A stretch of 64,000 nucleotides of DNA from Planctomycetota bacterium. Its GTDB lineage: Bacteria; Planctomycetota; B15-G4; SIAN01. Shown piece after piece: positions 8,710-17,800 of this stretch. The number at the start of each line of letters is the position of its first letter. Positions within the stretch are counted from its first letter, which is position 1. The notes under the pieces are model-generated. The model was not told the DNA's origin and did not search any database. It saw only the letters and a list, made by a program, of their open reading frames with translations. The stretch is from contig JANQQL010000005.1 in assembly GCA_028289345.1 (NCBI GenBank), positions 165,206-229,205 on the forward strand, in the 5' to 3' direction. The position numbers were made by a program, and so were the translations under genes.

Positions 8710-9921
8710 TCATCGCTCAGGAGTCGGCGATTCTCGGATCGATCGAAGGATCGCCATCTGCTTCTGGTAACGAGCCTCGAGAGCTTCTTGACGCCTCAAC
8801 AAGGCCTCGAGAGAGCGCTCCTCTTCTTCCCTTTGCTCGACGCCGATCTCCCAATCGTCGACGGCTCTTCGTTGCGGAGCAAACTCCTCTGCCATGGCAG
8901 CACCTTCCCCGAATCCACTGGAGGCCTCCGAAGCAAGGTTCGTGGAAGAGACCACGCCATAGGCACTGGGCAGGTACGTCAGTGTCAATCGAGTGTCGAA
9001 CGATAACACGCTGCCCCCCGAAAAACGGTCGACCAGCAAATAGAACGTATGGAATCCCGCCGAGACCGAGAACAGGCCGTGGACCGTGATCGGCTGCGTC
9101 ATGTTCGCGCTGGGTGCCGTGTCAGGAATCCGCAGTCCGACGTCTTGGTTGATTGGAAGCTGGTCAAACTGATCGGAAACTCCAAAGGACATCCAATCCG
9201 CCGTTTCGTTCCCGTGCGAAACGGTGATCTGGCTGGTCGCCATCACAAGCACATAGCCATCCGCCGGCACGGTGAGGGATCGCGAAGCGAGGGTGGTCAC
9301 CCCGAATCCAGGCACCGTCGACAAGTTGAGAGCCTGACTCGCGACTCCTGGTTCGTCGAGCCGCTCCTCGGCACTGAGGGAGTCATCTCGCAATCGAACG
9401 GTGTCGTCGCCCACAGAGTTGCTGCTCAGCGTCACGACGGGCAAGAACTGACCGTCGAAAAGATCCATGCGAGTCGCTTCCAAACCGGCGTGATTGCCCT
9501 GCACGCTCAAGCCCACGGCGGTGTCGCTCCGCCCAAGAGCCATGCTCAACCCGCCTCCGGCATCCGGATCTGACCAGATTCCCCCTTGGTAGAGGCTGAA
9601 GTCACTTCGAAAGATGATCTCGGCGCCATTCACCCCATCCTCGATGGACAAGACCGGAAAACCGGAGGCGGCACTGCGAAGCTCGAAGAGGCCATCGACG
9701 GAAGAGCTTCCGCATGAAACCGTTCCCCGAGACCGGATCCCGTCGAGCCCCATGATTTCGACAGGACCAACATCGGCCCAAATCTCGGCGCCCCTCAGAT
9801 AGAGATCATCCAGACCGTTGGAACAGCGGAGCGCGCGCCGGGGGCTCGCTTGCTCCTGGGATCTGGCCGACGACATCCCAGCAACCACTGCCAAGAAGAA
9901 AAGGAATCGAGCGCTTGGCAT
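8710..9921 (-). CDS. Secreted protein, paralogue 2, with C-terminal coiled coil
   Basis: A 403-residue exported protein. The start at 9921 follows AAAGGAG and opens a signal peptide (hydrophobic FLFFLAVVAG, cleavage after SARSQ). The body carries the same blocks as its neighbours: LASRSLTVPADGYVLVMAT, FGVSDQFDQLP, ITVHGLFSVSAGFHTFYLL and LTLTYLPSAYGVV. The last 60 residues are rich in Glu, Arg and Gln with heptad-like spacing and should form a coiled coil, perhaps for assembly with the third paralogue, which has a similar tail. Function unknown. Confidence 0.75.
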   Translation of the reverse strand: MPSARFLFFLAVVAGMSSARSQEQASPRRALRCSNGLDDLYLRGAEIWADVGPVEIMGLDGIRSRGTVSCGSSSVDGLFELRSAASGFPVLSIEDGVNGAEIIFRSDFSLYQGGIWSDPDAGGGLSMALGRSDTAVGLSVQGNHAGLEATRMDLFDGQFLPVVTLSSNSVGDDTVRLRDDSLSAEERLDEPGVASQALNLSTVPGFGVTTLASRSLTVPADGYVLVMATSQITVSHGNETADWMSFGVSDQFDQLPINQDVGLRIPDTAPSANMTQPITVHGLFSVSAGFHTFYLLVDRFSGGSVLSFDTRLTLTYLPSAYGVVSSTNLASEASSGFGEGAAMAEEFAPQRRAVDDWEIGVEQREEEERSLEALLRRQEALEARYQKQMAILRSIRESPTPER

Positions 9922-10059
9922 GACTAGGCTCCTTTGGCGACCTCTCTCACCGATGCGATCAAACATTCGCGGCCCCATCGGGGGGCTCGTTCGCGACGCC
10001 GGGAGAGAAACGGCGAAGAAACAGAATTCGGTACCGCATGCCTCGTTCCCGTGAGCGAC

Positions 10060-11235
10060 TCAGCGCCACTGTCCGAGAAACTCTCCGATGCGACGCCGCT
10101 GCTCGTCCAGAGACCGAATCAACTCGCGTTCCCGCCGCTCGAGGGCCTCTCGGAATCGACGACGTTCCTCCCGTTGCTCGTCGGAAATGGCATGGGAGAT
10201 GTCAGCCGCAGTGCCCGCCGTGCCAAGGTTGGACCGCGAGATCGCGAGCTCTGTCGCGACGTCCAAGTCGCTGGATTCCGCGAGCGCGGAGTCCACGGCT
10301 CCATACTGGGTCGGGACATAGATCAGCGTGAGCTGCCGATTCGAGACACCCGGCCAGGTCCCTGCCAAGTACTGGCCGAGGAAGTAGAAGGTGTGCACTC
10401 CGGCGTCCACCTCGAACAGTCCGTGCACCGTGATCGGCAGGTTGTAGTCCCCCGTGGGCGTCCCCGATCCTCGGGACAACGCGACATCTTGGTTGCTCGG
10501 GAACACACCCGGAGTGTCCGAGACTCCAAAGTTGGCGGTGTCCACGACGGGGTCGACATGAAACACGTGAGTGCTGGCGGTGCCGATCGCGAAGACGTAG
10601 CCATCCGCGGGAGCGACAAGAGAGCGGGACAGCAAAGTCTGCACACCTCCGCTCAAGATCATGGCCTGGCTGTCGGAATTGGTCGCGACTCCCGGCTCAT
10701 CCAGAATCTCGTCTCTGTTGATCGCCTCATCGGGCAACACCGCCGAGGCATTCCCCGTGACACTGGTGTCGAACAGAATGGTCTGAGCAGGACCAATGAC
10801 ACTGAGCCGCGCAGACTCGGTCCCCAAGAAGTTCCCGTCCACGTAGAACCCAAGGCTGCTGTCGTTGCGTCCCAAGTCCAATGTCATTCCGCCTCCAGGA
10901 TCCCCATCCGAAAGCAAGCCCCCCTGGAACGCGCCGGCATCGCTGAAGAAACCCACCGCAGACCCGTCGAACAGCCGCTGCACCTCGAGCACCGAAAACC
11001 AAGCGTCGGCCGTCGAGAAGCGGAAATGGCCATCGGCGTAGACAGGGGTCCCACATTCGAGGGGTCCCTCGGCGGTCAGTCCCCCTTCTTCGCGAACTTG
11101 CAAAGGACCTTGGTCGGCAAAGATGACCCGGCCCTCGCGGTAGGCCTGATCCAAATCCGGAGGAGCGATCTGGGCGACCAGGCTCGCTCCCCAACCCATC
11201 ACAGCCGTCGAGAGAAGCGTGCTCTTCCCGTTCAT
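10060..11235 (-). CDS. Secreted protein, paralogue 3, with C-terminal coiled coil
   Basis: A 391-residue exported protein. The start chosen at 11235 has AAGGAG upstream; two earlier in-frame ATGs lack one. It shares the core blocks of the two preceding paralogues: FADQGPLQV, GGVQTLLSRSLVAPADGYV, FGVSDTPGVFP-NQDVAL, ITVHGLFEVDAGVHTFYFLG and LTLIYVPTQYGAV. The C-terminal 50 residues are a charged coiled coil (EEL/ERR pattern). It is transcribed away from the sigma/kinase pair, with a 243-bp shared upstream region, so that signalling module could control the trio; this is inference from position only. Confidence 0.75.
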   Translation of the reverse strand: MNGKSTLLSTAVMGWGASLVAQIAPPDLDQAYREGRVIFADQGPLQVREEGGLTAEGPLECGTPVYADGHFRFSTADAWFSVLEVQRLFDGSAVGFFSDAGAFQGGLLSDGDPGGGMTLDLGRNDSSLGFYVDGNFLGTESARLSVIGPAQTILFDTSVTGNASAVLPDEAINRDEILDEPGVATNSDSQAMILSGGVQTLLSRSLVAPADGYVFAIGTASTHVFHVDPVVDTANFGVSDTPGVFPSNQDVALSRGSGTPTGDYNLPITVHGLFEVDAGVHTFYFLGQYLAGTWPGVSNRQLTLIYVPTQYGAVDSALAESSDLDVATELAISRSNLGTAGTAADISHAISDEQREERRRFREALERRERELIRSLDEQRRRIGEFLGQWR

Positions 11236-11478
11236 GGAACTTGGTCTCCTTTTCATCCCGGAATGTCCTGAGGGCGCATGATTCACGCCCTCCACCCATC
11301 CCATTGCGGTCCCTCCTTTGAACCTTTCAAGAAAACCGGTGAAAGATCTGTCTCGTGAACCGCAATGGCACTTTGGGTCGACGGCCCACCGATCCGCACC
11401 CCGAGAACGCCCCCTGCCCGCGCAGGCCAGGAACCCGTTGTCGGGAAATCGAGCACCACCTACACTGGCCCTTCACTC

Positions 11479-12060
11479 ATGGAGTGGGCCACGACATCAC
11501 AAATTCTGGCCAGCCTGCGCGACTTCGAGACTGAGGCATGGAACCTTTTTGCCAGTCGCTTTCGTGCGCCGGTGGTTCGATTCGCTCGGCAGCAAGGTCT
11601 GTCCGAGGACCAGGCCGACGAGGTCGGCCAAGAGTGCCTATCCACCCTGGCCGAGGCTTTGCGCAAAGGTCGCTACGATCGCGAAAAGGGCAAGCTTCGT
11701 TCGTACTTGTTCGGGGTCACTCGACGGCTTTGCCAGCGGCTCCACGAGAAACAAGCAAAGCACCCCCAAGTAAGCGTGGCGACGTCGTTCTGGCAGGGAG
11801 TGCCGGACGAGGCGACGCTGCAACAGAGTTGGGACGGCACTTGGGAAGAGGCGCGACTCGACCAGTGCCTCGCCCAGGCAAGGCGCGAGTTCCGGCCGCG
11901 GACCTACCAGGCCTTCTTTCTGATGGCGTTCGAAGAGATGTCGGCGGCGGACGTCGCGAAGCGTCTCGAGATCAGCGAGAACGCCGTATTCGTGGCCAAG
12001 CACCGGGTGTTGAAACGACTGCGTGTCTTGGCCGAGCAGTTCGACGAAGAGATGACTTGA
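11479..12060 (+). CDS. ECF-family RNA polymerase sigma factor
   Basis: A 193-residue sigma-70 family protein. Region 2 is visible in the first third (Trp-Asn-Leu-Phe, then FARQQGLSEDQADEVGQECL, typical of region 2.2-2.4). Region 4 is visible in the last third (YQAFFLMAFEEMSAADVAKRL-IS-NAVFVAKHRVLKRLR, a helix-turn-helix). I start at the ATG at 11479 because planctomycete ECF factors begin with this TTS-LL-RDF helix; the longer frame from 11365 has a Pro-rich leader unlike the family. There is no clear ribosome site. The kinase gene follows after 12 bp. Such sigma-kinase pairs are common in Planctomycetota and the sigma factor is presumably controlled by the kinase. Confidence 0.85.
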   Translation: MEWATTSQILASLRDFETEAWNLFASRFRAPVVRFARQQGLSEDQADEVGQECLSTLAEALRKGRYDREKGKLRSYLFGVTRRLCQRLHEKQAKHPQVSVATSFWQGVPDEATLQQSWDGTWEEARLDQCLAQARREFRPRTYQAFFLMAFEEMSAADVAKRLEISENAVFVAKHRVLKRLRVLAEQFDEEMT

Positions 12061-12072
12061 GCGAGCCGCCCC

Positions 12073-14763
12073 TTGGCCTGTCCTGAACTCATCACCTGGG
12101 AGAAGCTGAAGGACCAACTCCTCGATCCCGCGGACGAACAGGCGGCCAAGGACCATCTCGATCAATGCGAGCACTGCACGGAACAATTCGAGGACCTGCA
12201 GCGCAACGAGCAGTTCCTGTCGTCATTGCGAGAGAAGCACGCGCACGGGGCGACCAGAGAACGGGACGATTCGTTCCCGGGCTACGAGGTCTTGTTCGAA
12301 GTCCAGAGTGGCGGCCAGGGAGTGGTCTACGCCGCGGAACAGAGATCCACGAATCGTTTGGTCGCCATCAAGGTGCTGCGCAAGGACCGCTCCGGCGAAG
12401 ACCGCAGTCAGCGCCGCTTCGAGCGAGAGATCCAACTCGCGGCCTCTCTTCGTCATCCGAATCTGGTCCCGGTGTTTGACAGCGGGTACTCCGAACGCGG
12501 GCATCTTTTCTGCGTCATGGAGTTGATCGACGGAGAGCAGCTCACCGCCTGGCTCGCTCGACAGCCTGCCCGGGCCGAGCGGTTGGACGTTTTTCAGAAA
12601 ATCGCCGGGGCCGTTCAATTCGCTCATCAACGCGGGATCCTTCATCGCGACTTGAAACCGGCCAATGTCCTAGTGGACGAGCAGGGAGAGCCGCGCATCC
12701 TGGACTTTGGACTCGCGCTCGCTCTGGAAGTGGAGGAAGACACGACACGGGAGACCCAGGTCGGACAGTTCCTGGGAACGGTGGCCTATGCCGCCCCGGA
12801 ACGAATGCACGGAACGCCGGAGTCGAGCGACGTGCGGGTCGACGTGTATTCCTTGGGAGTCATGCTCTACGAACTGCTCGCAGATCAGCTCCCTTTCGAA
12901 GAAGGGCTGTCCATCCCGCAGATGGTGCGTGCCGCCAGCGAAGGTGACCTGGTGCCCGTCGAGCGCCGCTGTGACGTCTCTCGAGATCTCGCGGCCATCG
13001 TGCGCAAGGCCACGGCAACCAAGCAAGGCGATCGGTACGCATCCGTTTCGGAGCTGGTTCTCGACCTCGATCACTATCGAACGGGGCAACCCGTCGCCGC
13101 GCGCGCAGGAAGCAGCTGGTACCTACTACGAAAGGCCATACTGCGCCACCGCGTGGCGTTCGCTGCGGGAGCGGTGGTGTTCCTGTCTCTCGCCATCGCA
13201 ACGGTCGTTTCCCTGTTGGCGCTACAGTCGAGGGAAGAGCAACGCCGTCTTGCGGTTGCCAAGCAGGAAGAGGCGTTGCGCGAGGCCTCGGTGGCGGCTG
13301 CCGTCGCCGAGTTTCTCACCACGACCCTCAGTGAGGTCGACCCCTATCGCTCGGGCCGCGAGGTCACCATGCTCGACGCCCTGGGGCGGGCGTCGGACAA
13401 AATCGCCAACGCGTTCCCCGAAAAGCCCGAGGTCGAAGCCGCGGTCCGAACCCACATCGCCCAGACCTACACCAGCCTGGGAGAACTCTCCAGCGCCGAG
13501 CCCCACGCCCAACGCAGCTTGGCGATCTACTGCGAACAGCTTGGCACCGAGCACCCGGACACATGGCGAGCGAAGTCCAACCTGGCCCAGCTCTACCGAG
13601 AACAAGGTCGCTTCGAGGAAGCCGAAGCACTCTGCCAGGAGCTTCTCGCGATCGATCTTCCGGACGATGCTGACATTCGTTTGCGCGTCAACCCGCTCGT
13701 GTACCTGAGCAACATTCTCGCGCAGCGCGGGGAATCGGCGCCCGCCGAGTCGATGGCACTCGAAGCTCTAGAACGGTCTCGCCAAGCGCTCGGTGCTTCT
13801 CACAAGAAGACCCTGGAAGCTCGCGCGAACCTCGTCTCCGTGCACTTTCAACTCGGCAACGTCGGGGAGAGCCTTGCCGCCGCCGAAGCACTGCAACGGG
13901 ACTCGGAGGAGTTCTTTGGCCGCAACGACCTGAGAACTCTTCGCGCGACCAACCAACGCACCACCATTCTGTCTGCTTCGGGAGACTTGGCGACCGCGGA
14001 ACCGCTCCTTCGGCAGCTGACCGAGAGCTTTCGAAGCGTGCTTGGCGACAAGCACTACACCACGTTGAACACGACACGAGCCTTGGCAGTCACCGTCGCG
14101 AATCTCGGCCGTTTCGCCGAAGCGGAAGAGATGCTTCGCGAAACAGAACCGGACCTGGTCGCGATGCTCGGCAATCACCATCAGGATGTGGTGGCCTCGC
14201 GAAGCAGTCGGGCGAGCCTCTTGCATCGTCTCGGACGGCACGCCGAGGCAGAGACAATCTATCGGGACCTCCTCGAGCAATCCGAGCCAGGCGACCGGCA
14301 GGCTCTGTTGGCAACCACGGAACTCGGGGTGGTGGTGAGCGCCCAAGGACGCCATCAGGAAGCCGAGCAGATCTTGCGGGAGGTCGTGGCGAAGCTCATC
14401 CAAGCCGTGAGCCATGATCACCCGCAGACGATTCGCCGCTCGGGAGATCTTGCCAACTGCCTGCGCAAAATGGGGCGCCTTGAAGAAGCAGACGCGCTGT
14501 TCGTAGAAACGATCGAGCAGGCGGAAGACGTCCTAGGCCCCGTTCACCTCGCCACCGGAGATCTTCGCCAGCTCTGGGCCCAATGCCTCCTCCAGATGCA
14601 ACTCTTCGAAGAAGCCGAAGAACAACTCCTCTTGAGCCTAGAGGCTCGGCAGCAACGGGGCATCGATCCCCAGCCGGTCCGGCAAATCCTGGCCCGGCTG
14701 TATCACGAGTGGGGCAAGCCGGAACTCGCCGAGGAGTATCGGTCCGCGGACCCGCTTCGATAG
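12073..14763 (+). CDS. Membrane Ser/Thr protein kinase with N-terminal zinc finger and TPR tail
   Basis: An 896-residue protein starting at a TTG. Residues 28-35 form an HxxxCxxC zinc-finger motif like that of ZAS anti-sigma factors, so it may bind the sigma factor encoded just upstream. Residues about 70-335 are a Hanks-type kinase with all key residues: Gly-rich loop near 80-85, Lys100, HRDLKPAN with Asp193 and Asn198, and DFG Asp211. A membrane helix lies near 358-382 and the rest is a series of TPR-like helical repeats outside the membrane. Role inferred: an external or envelope signal alters kinase and sigma activity. It could instead act on other targets. Confidence 0.9.
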   Translation: MACPELITWEKLKDQLLDPADEQAAKDHLDQCEHCTEQFEDLQRNEQFLSSLREKHAHGATRERDDSFPGYEVLFEVQSGGQGVVYAAEQRSTNRLVAIKVLRKDRSGEDRSQRRFEREIQLAASLRHPNLVPVFDSGYSERGHLFCVMELIDGEQLTAWLARQPARAERLDVFQKIAGAVQFAHQRGILHRDLKPANVLVDEQGEPRILDFGLALALEVEEDTTRETQVGQFLGTVAYAAPERMHGTPESSDVRVDVYSLGVMLYELLADQLPFEEGLSIPQMVRAASEGDLVPVERRCDVSRDLAAIVRKATATKQGDRYASVSELVLDLDHYRTGQPVAARAGSSWYLLRKAILRHRVAFAAGAVVFLSLAIATVVSLLALQSREEQRRLAVAKQEEALREASVAAAVAEFLTTTLSEVDPYRSGREVTMLDALGRASDKIANAFPEKPEVEAAVRTHIAQTYTSLGELSSAEPHAQRSLAIYCEQLGTEHPDTWRAKSNLAQLYREQGRFEEAEALCQELLAIDLPDDADIRLRVNPLVYLSNILAQRGESAPAESMALEALERSRQALGASHKKTLEARANLVSVHFQLGNVGESLAAAEALQRDSEEFFGRNDLRTLRATNQRTTILSASGDLATAEPLLRQLTESFRSVLGDKHYTTLNTTRALAVTVANLGRFAEAEEMLRETEPDLVAMLGNHHQDVVASRSSRASLLHRLGRHAEAETIYRDLLEQSEPGDRQALLATTELGVVVSAQGRHQEAEQILREVVAKLIQAVSHDHPQTIRRSGDLANCLRKMGRLEEADALFVETIEQAEDVLGPVHLATGDLRQLWAQCLLQMQLFEEAEEQLLLSLEARQQRGIDPQPVRQILARLYHEWGKPELAEEYRSADPLR

Positions 14764-14768
14764 CTCAA

Positions 14769-14790
14769 GGTCGGGTACTGGTACTCGACC
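14769..14790. terminator. Hairpin between convergent genes
   Basis: A 9-bp stem (GGTCGGGTA against TACTCGACC, one G-U pair) with a 4-base loop sits six bases after the kinase stop, between two genes that end toward each other. No clear T-run follows on either strand, so it is a weak candidate for a two-way terminator. Confidence 0.4.
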
Positions 14791-14834
14791 CGGGCGAGGC
14801 CGTCCTGCTTGGAGAACCGGTTCCTTGACCAGAT

Positions 14835-17800
14835 TCAGTCCTCGACGTGTAGCCCAAGTGGGGCCAAGCTTCGGAGCCAAGATTCTGCGTCCTTAGGTGA
14901 AACACGCCGTTTCTTCGCAGCTTCGTGGATTCTGGACTTGTCCAGGATCCCTCGAAACCAGGGGTCCTTCCCGTCCAGCTGCTCTGAACATGTCCAGCGC
15001 AAGAGCTCTACATCGCGGGACTTCGCAACGTAGTTCGCGAGTTCGTCAGGAAGCCGCTCCGGGAGGACCAAACCTAGGGGCGCATACGGGGCGAGATCCG
15101 CGACAACCTTGCCGATGCTGGATGACAGCCTTTGAGACGCGGAAATGACATTCAGCGGAGAGGGCCAGGAAAGACTGATCCTGCTCAAAAGGTCAATGTG
15201 ACGTTGAGTCACCGGAACCCCCGCGACGCCGTCAAGATCATAGTCTGGCAGCTTGATCCCGAGCGATTCCAAGCGCCGCGCCCTCTTTGTCGCGCTTCCC
15301 AGTGGTTCGCGAAACTCCAGCGCTACACCAAGGAGGTGATGAAATGAAACAGCATCAACCCATGGCGGCCGAGCATTGAGCATTTGGGACGCAACCACGA
15401 GGTCTTGCATGTTCAGCTGAAGAGACTCCAACTGCTCCGGGTTGACGCACGGTACGTCCACGCCAGCGCTCTCAAGGCGAACAACCCGGTCGAGGACCTT
15501 CGGGATCGGCTCATTCCATCTCAGGCTCGCTGCGACAATATCCAGAGCCACGGGATGGACCAAATCGCAGTTTCGATTCCAGCTGCTTCGCCGAGTCGTT
15601 AACTCAACATCTCTGTCTTCGACGTAGGTCGTCGCAAAGGACGCTGAGGACCGCGGTGGAAATTTCACTCCGGCTTGCCGGTAGCGTTCCAGGCGACAAA
15701 GCGTTTCATCAATCGACTCACCTAGCTTTGCAGATGCGTAGAGGACCTGGGCCATCGGAACGGTCGATCCAAACCAAACCGGGCGATACACATCCAAGTC
15801 GCTAGCAAAGAGAACTGCATCCGCGGGGGTCGGTACGGGGCATGATTTCGTGGAAATGAGTTTGTCGACTTCACGCTGTGCCTCCCCATGAATCCTCAAG
15901 CCCCAACGGCCGAGTGCTGCCGCGCGCGAAGCCAGCATGAACCTCGGTCCAGACCGCTCAAACTCATAGGGATCGTCATCGCGACTTTCTCGTTGAAGTT
16001 CATGAATGAGTAGCTCGTCACCCAGCCAGCACCCGAGAGTTCGCAACGGCCACAGTCCGTATCTTCTCTTCGTTGAGAAATCGCCCCTGTTGTTAAGGCG
16101 GATCGATCGATCACGATCAGCCAATCCTTTCACAACTCGGTCGGCCGCGCAGACATGCTCCTTCGTCAGTGCCCACAGCCACTCAACGGTGACCCAGTTC
16201 CACGATTCGCCGCTGAGCAGATCTTTCACCCCCTCCTCGTACAGCCGCGAAACGTAGTCCGCGTCAAACTCCAACGCTTTCGCTCGGTCGATACTCAGTT
16301 TCGGACGTTTCGCCTGGCGGAGGTTGATCAGCGCGCATTGCCGGCGGTTGCCTGTTCTCAACCCATCTGCCAGCAGCACACCCGCACGATTTCTTGCCCA
16401 GTAGAAATCGGGGTTTCCGGTAGGAACACAGTGTGACTTGGCGATCTTGAGCTCACCCGGCATCCACGTATCGGTCTCGGTGCCATCGACCACTTCTGTC
16501 CGGTACTCGGCAATGTAGAGCAGCTCTCTGAGCGTATTCAGGCAAGAGATTCGCTTCTCCCGCGACTCAGTGCGTGAGAGGTACAGCCGGATTCTTGTCC
16601 CGGCGTCCCTGGAGGAGCGTTGCACCGGGCGGAGTCGGAACAAGCTGCCGCTGCCGGAGACATCAATGCGCAGCGTCTCCGTCGTCCCCGAGCCGGTCTT
16701 CGGCATTCTCGTGGTCTCGATCTCTAGCTCATCGGCAAGCATGAAATAGCTGAACACGCCGATTCCGAACTGACTGTTCGGATACAGATGAATCGGGGGA
16801 TCCGCTCGCAACCACTCGGCCTGCTCTTCTACGAACTCGGGCATGTCCGCAAACCGGCTGCCGGCACGGGCAAACGCCGCCGAGACCTCTCTCCTTCCCA
16901 TGCCAATGCCGTTGTCTTCGCACTCGATGAACTCGCGCCCGCGATCCATCCCCTGGCGAAACACGATCTTTCCTTCCCAACTCGGCAGTTCATGGCCGGT
17001 CTGCAGGAGAAACGTGGTCCGGGCTTGGCGATACCGGCAGGCGTCCAGCGCGTTTTGGTACAGCTCCCGAATCGCCAGCGAGGGGTCCTGGTAAAGCTGC
17101 TCTCCCATCAACAGCTCGCGGACCTCGCCCTCGGAAATGTGAAAGCGAAGGTGCGGCTTCTGGTACTTGGGAAGAAGATCTTCTCCGGGGCTCGCCGTGA
17201 CGTTTGCCGCAATCAGCCGGGTGGGCAGCCCAGACAGGACGCCGAGCCCATCGGTGTTCAAGTGAGACTTCTGATGAATCATGTCAACGACCGCGGCGAG
17301 CTGATCGACATGATCGGTCAGGGAGAGGTCGACGGCTTGATGGTCACACTGCACCTGCAACGATCGTCCGGTTCCCACCGGGATCCAGGATGCGCGCTCC
17401 ACCGTTTCAACGACCTCCACCGGGTCCAGCGGATCCGAGAGACCGACGTGATCGACGAGCACCGACGGCAACGTGCGCACGTCAATTGCCATGCGACCAG
17501 CGAGGAGCAACAGGTGCGCCAAAACTCGAGGTCTGACGCGTTGCTCTGCATGAGTCCCCGCCAAGACGGTGAGCTCCGCGTCGCAGGAGCCGATCCGATC
17601 GATGCTCTCCTCATCGGCTTGGATGCTCCGAGCGAGCTCGACAAGCCTCTGCCCCAGCGGGGCGGTCTCCGAGGTCCCGCGTGCCGCATCAAATGCCTTC
17701 AGCAACCCGCTCAGGCTCGACGAGCTGGTGCCCTTCGTCGCACTGAACCATGTTTCCGGGCTTGCTCCGAGGCTGCGATGCATGAGCCACAATGCCACAG

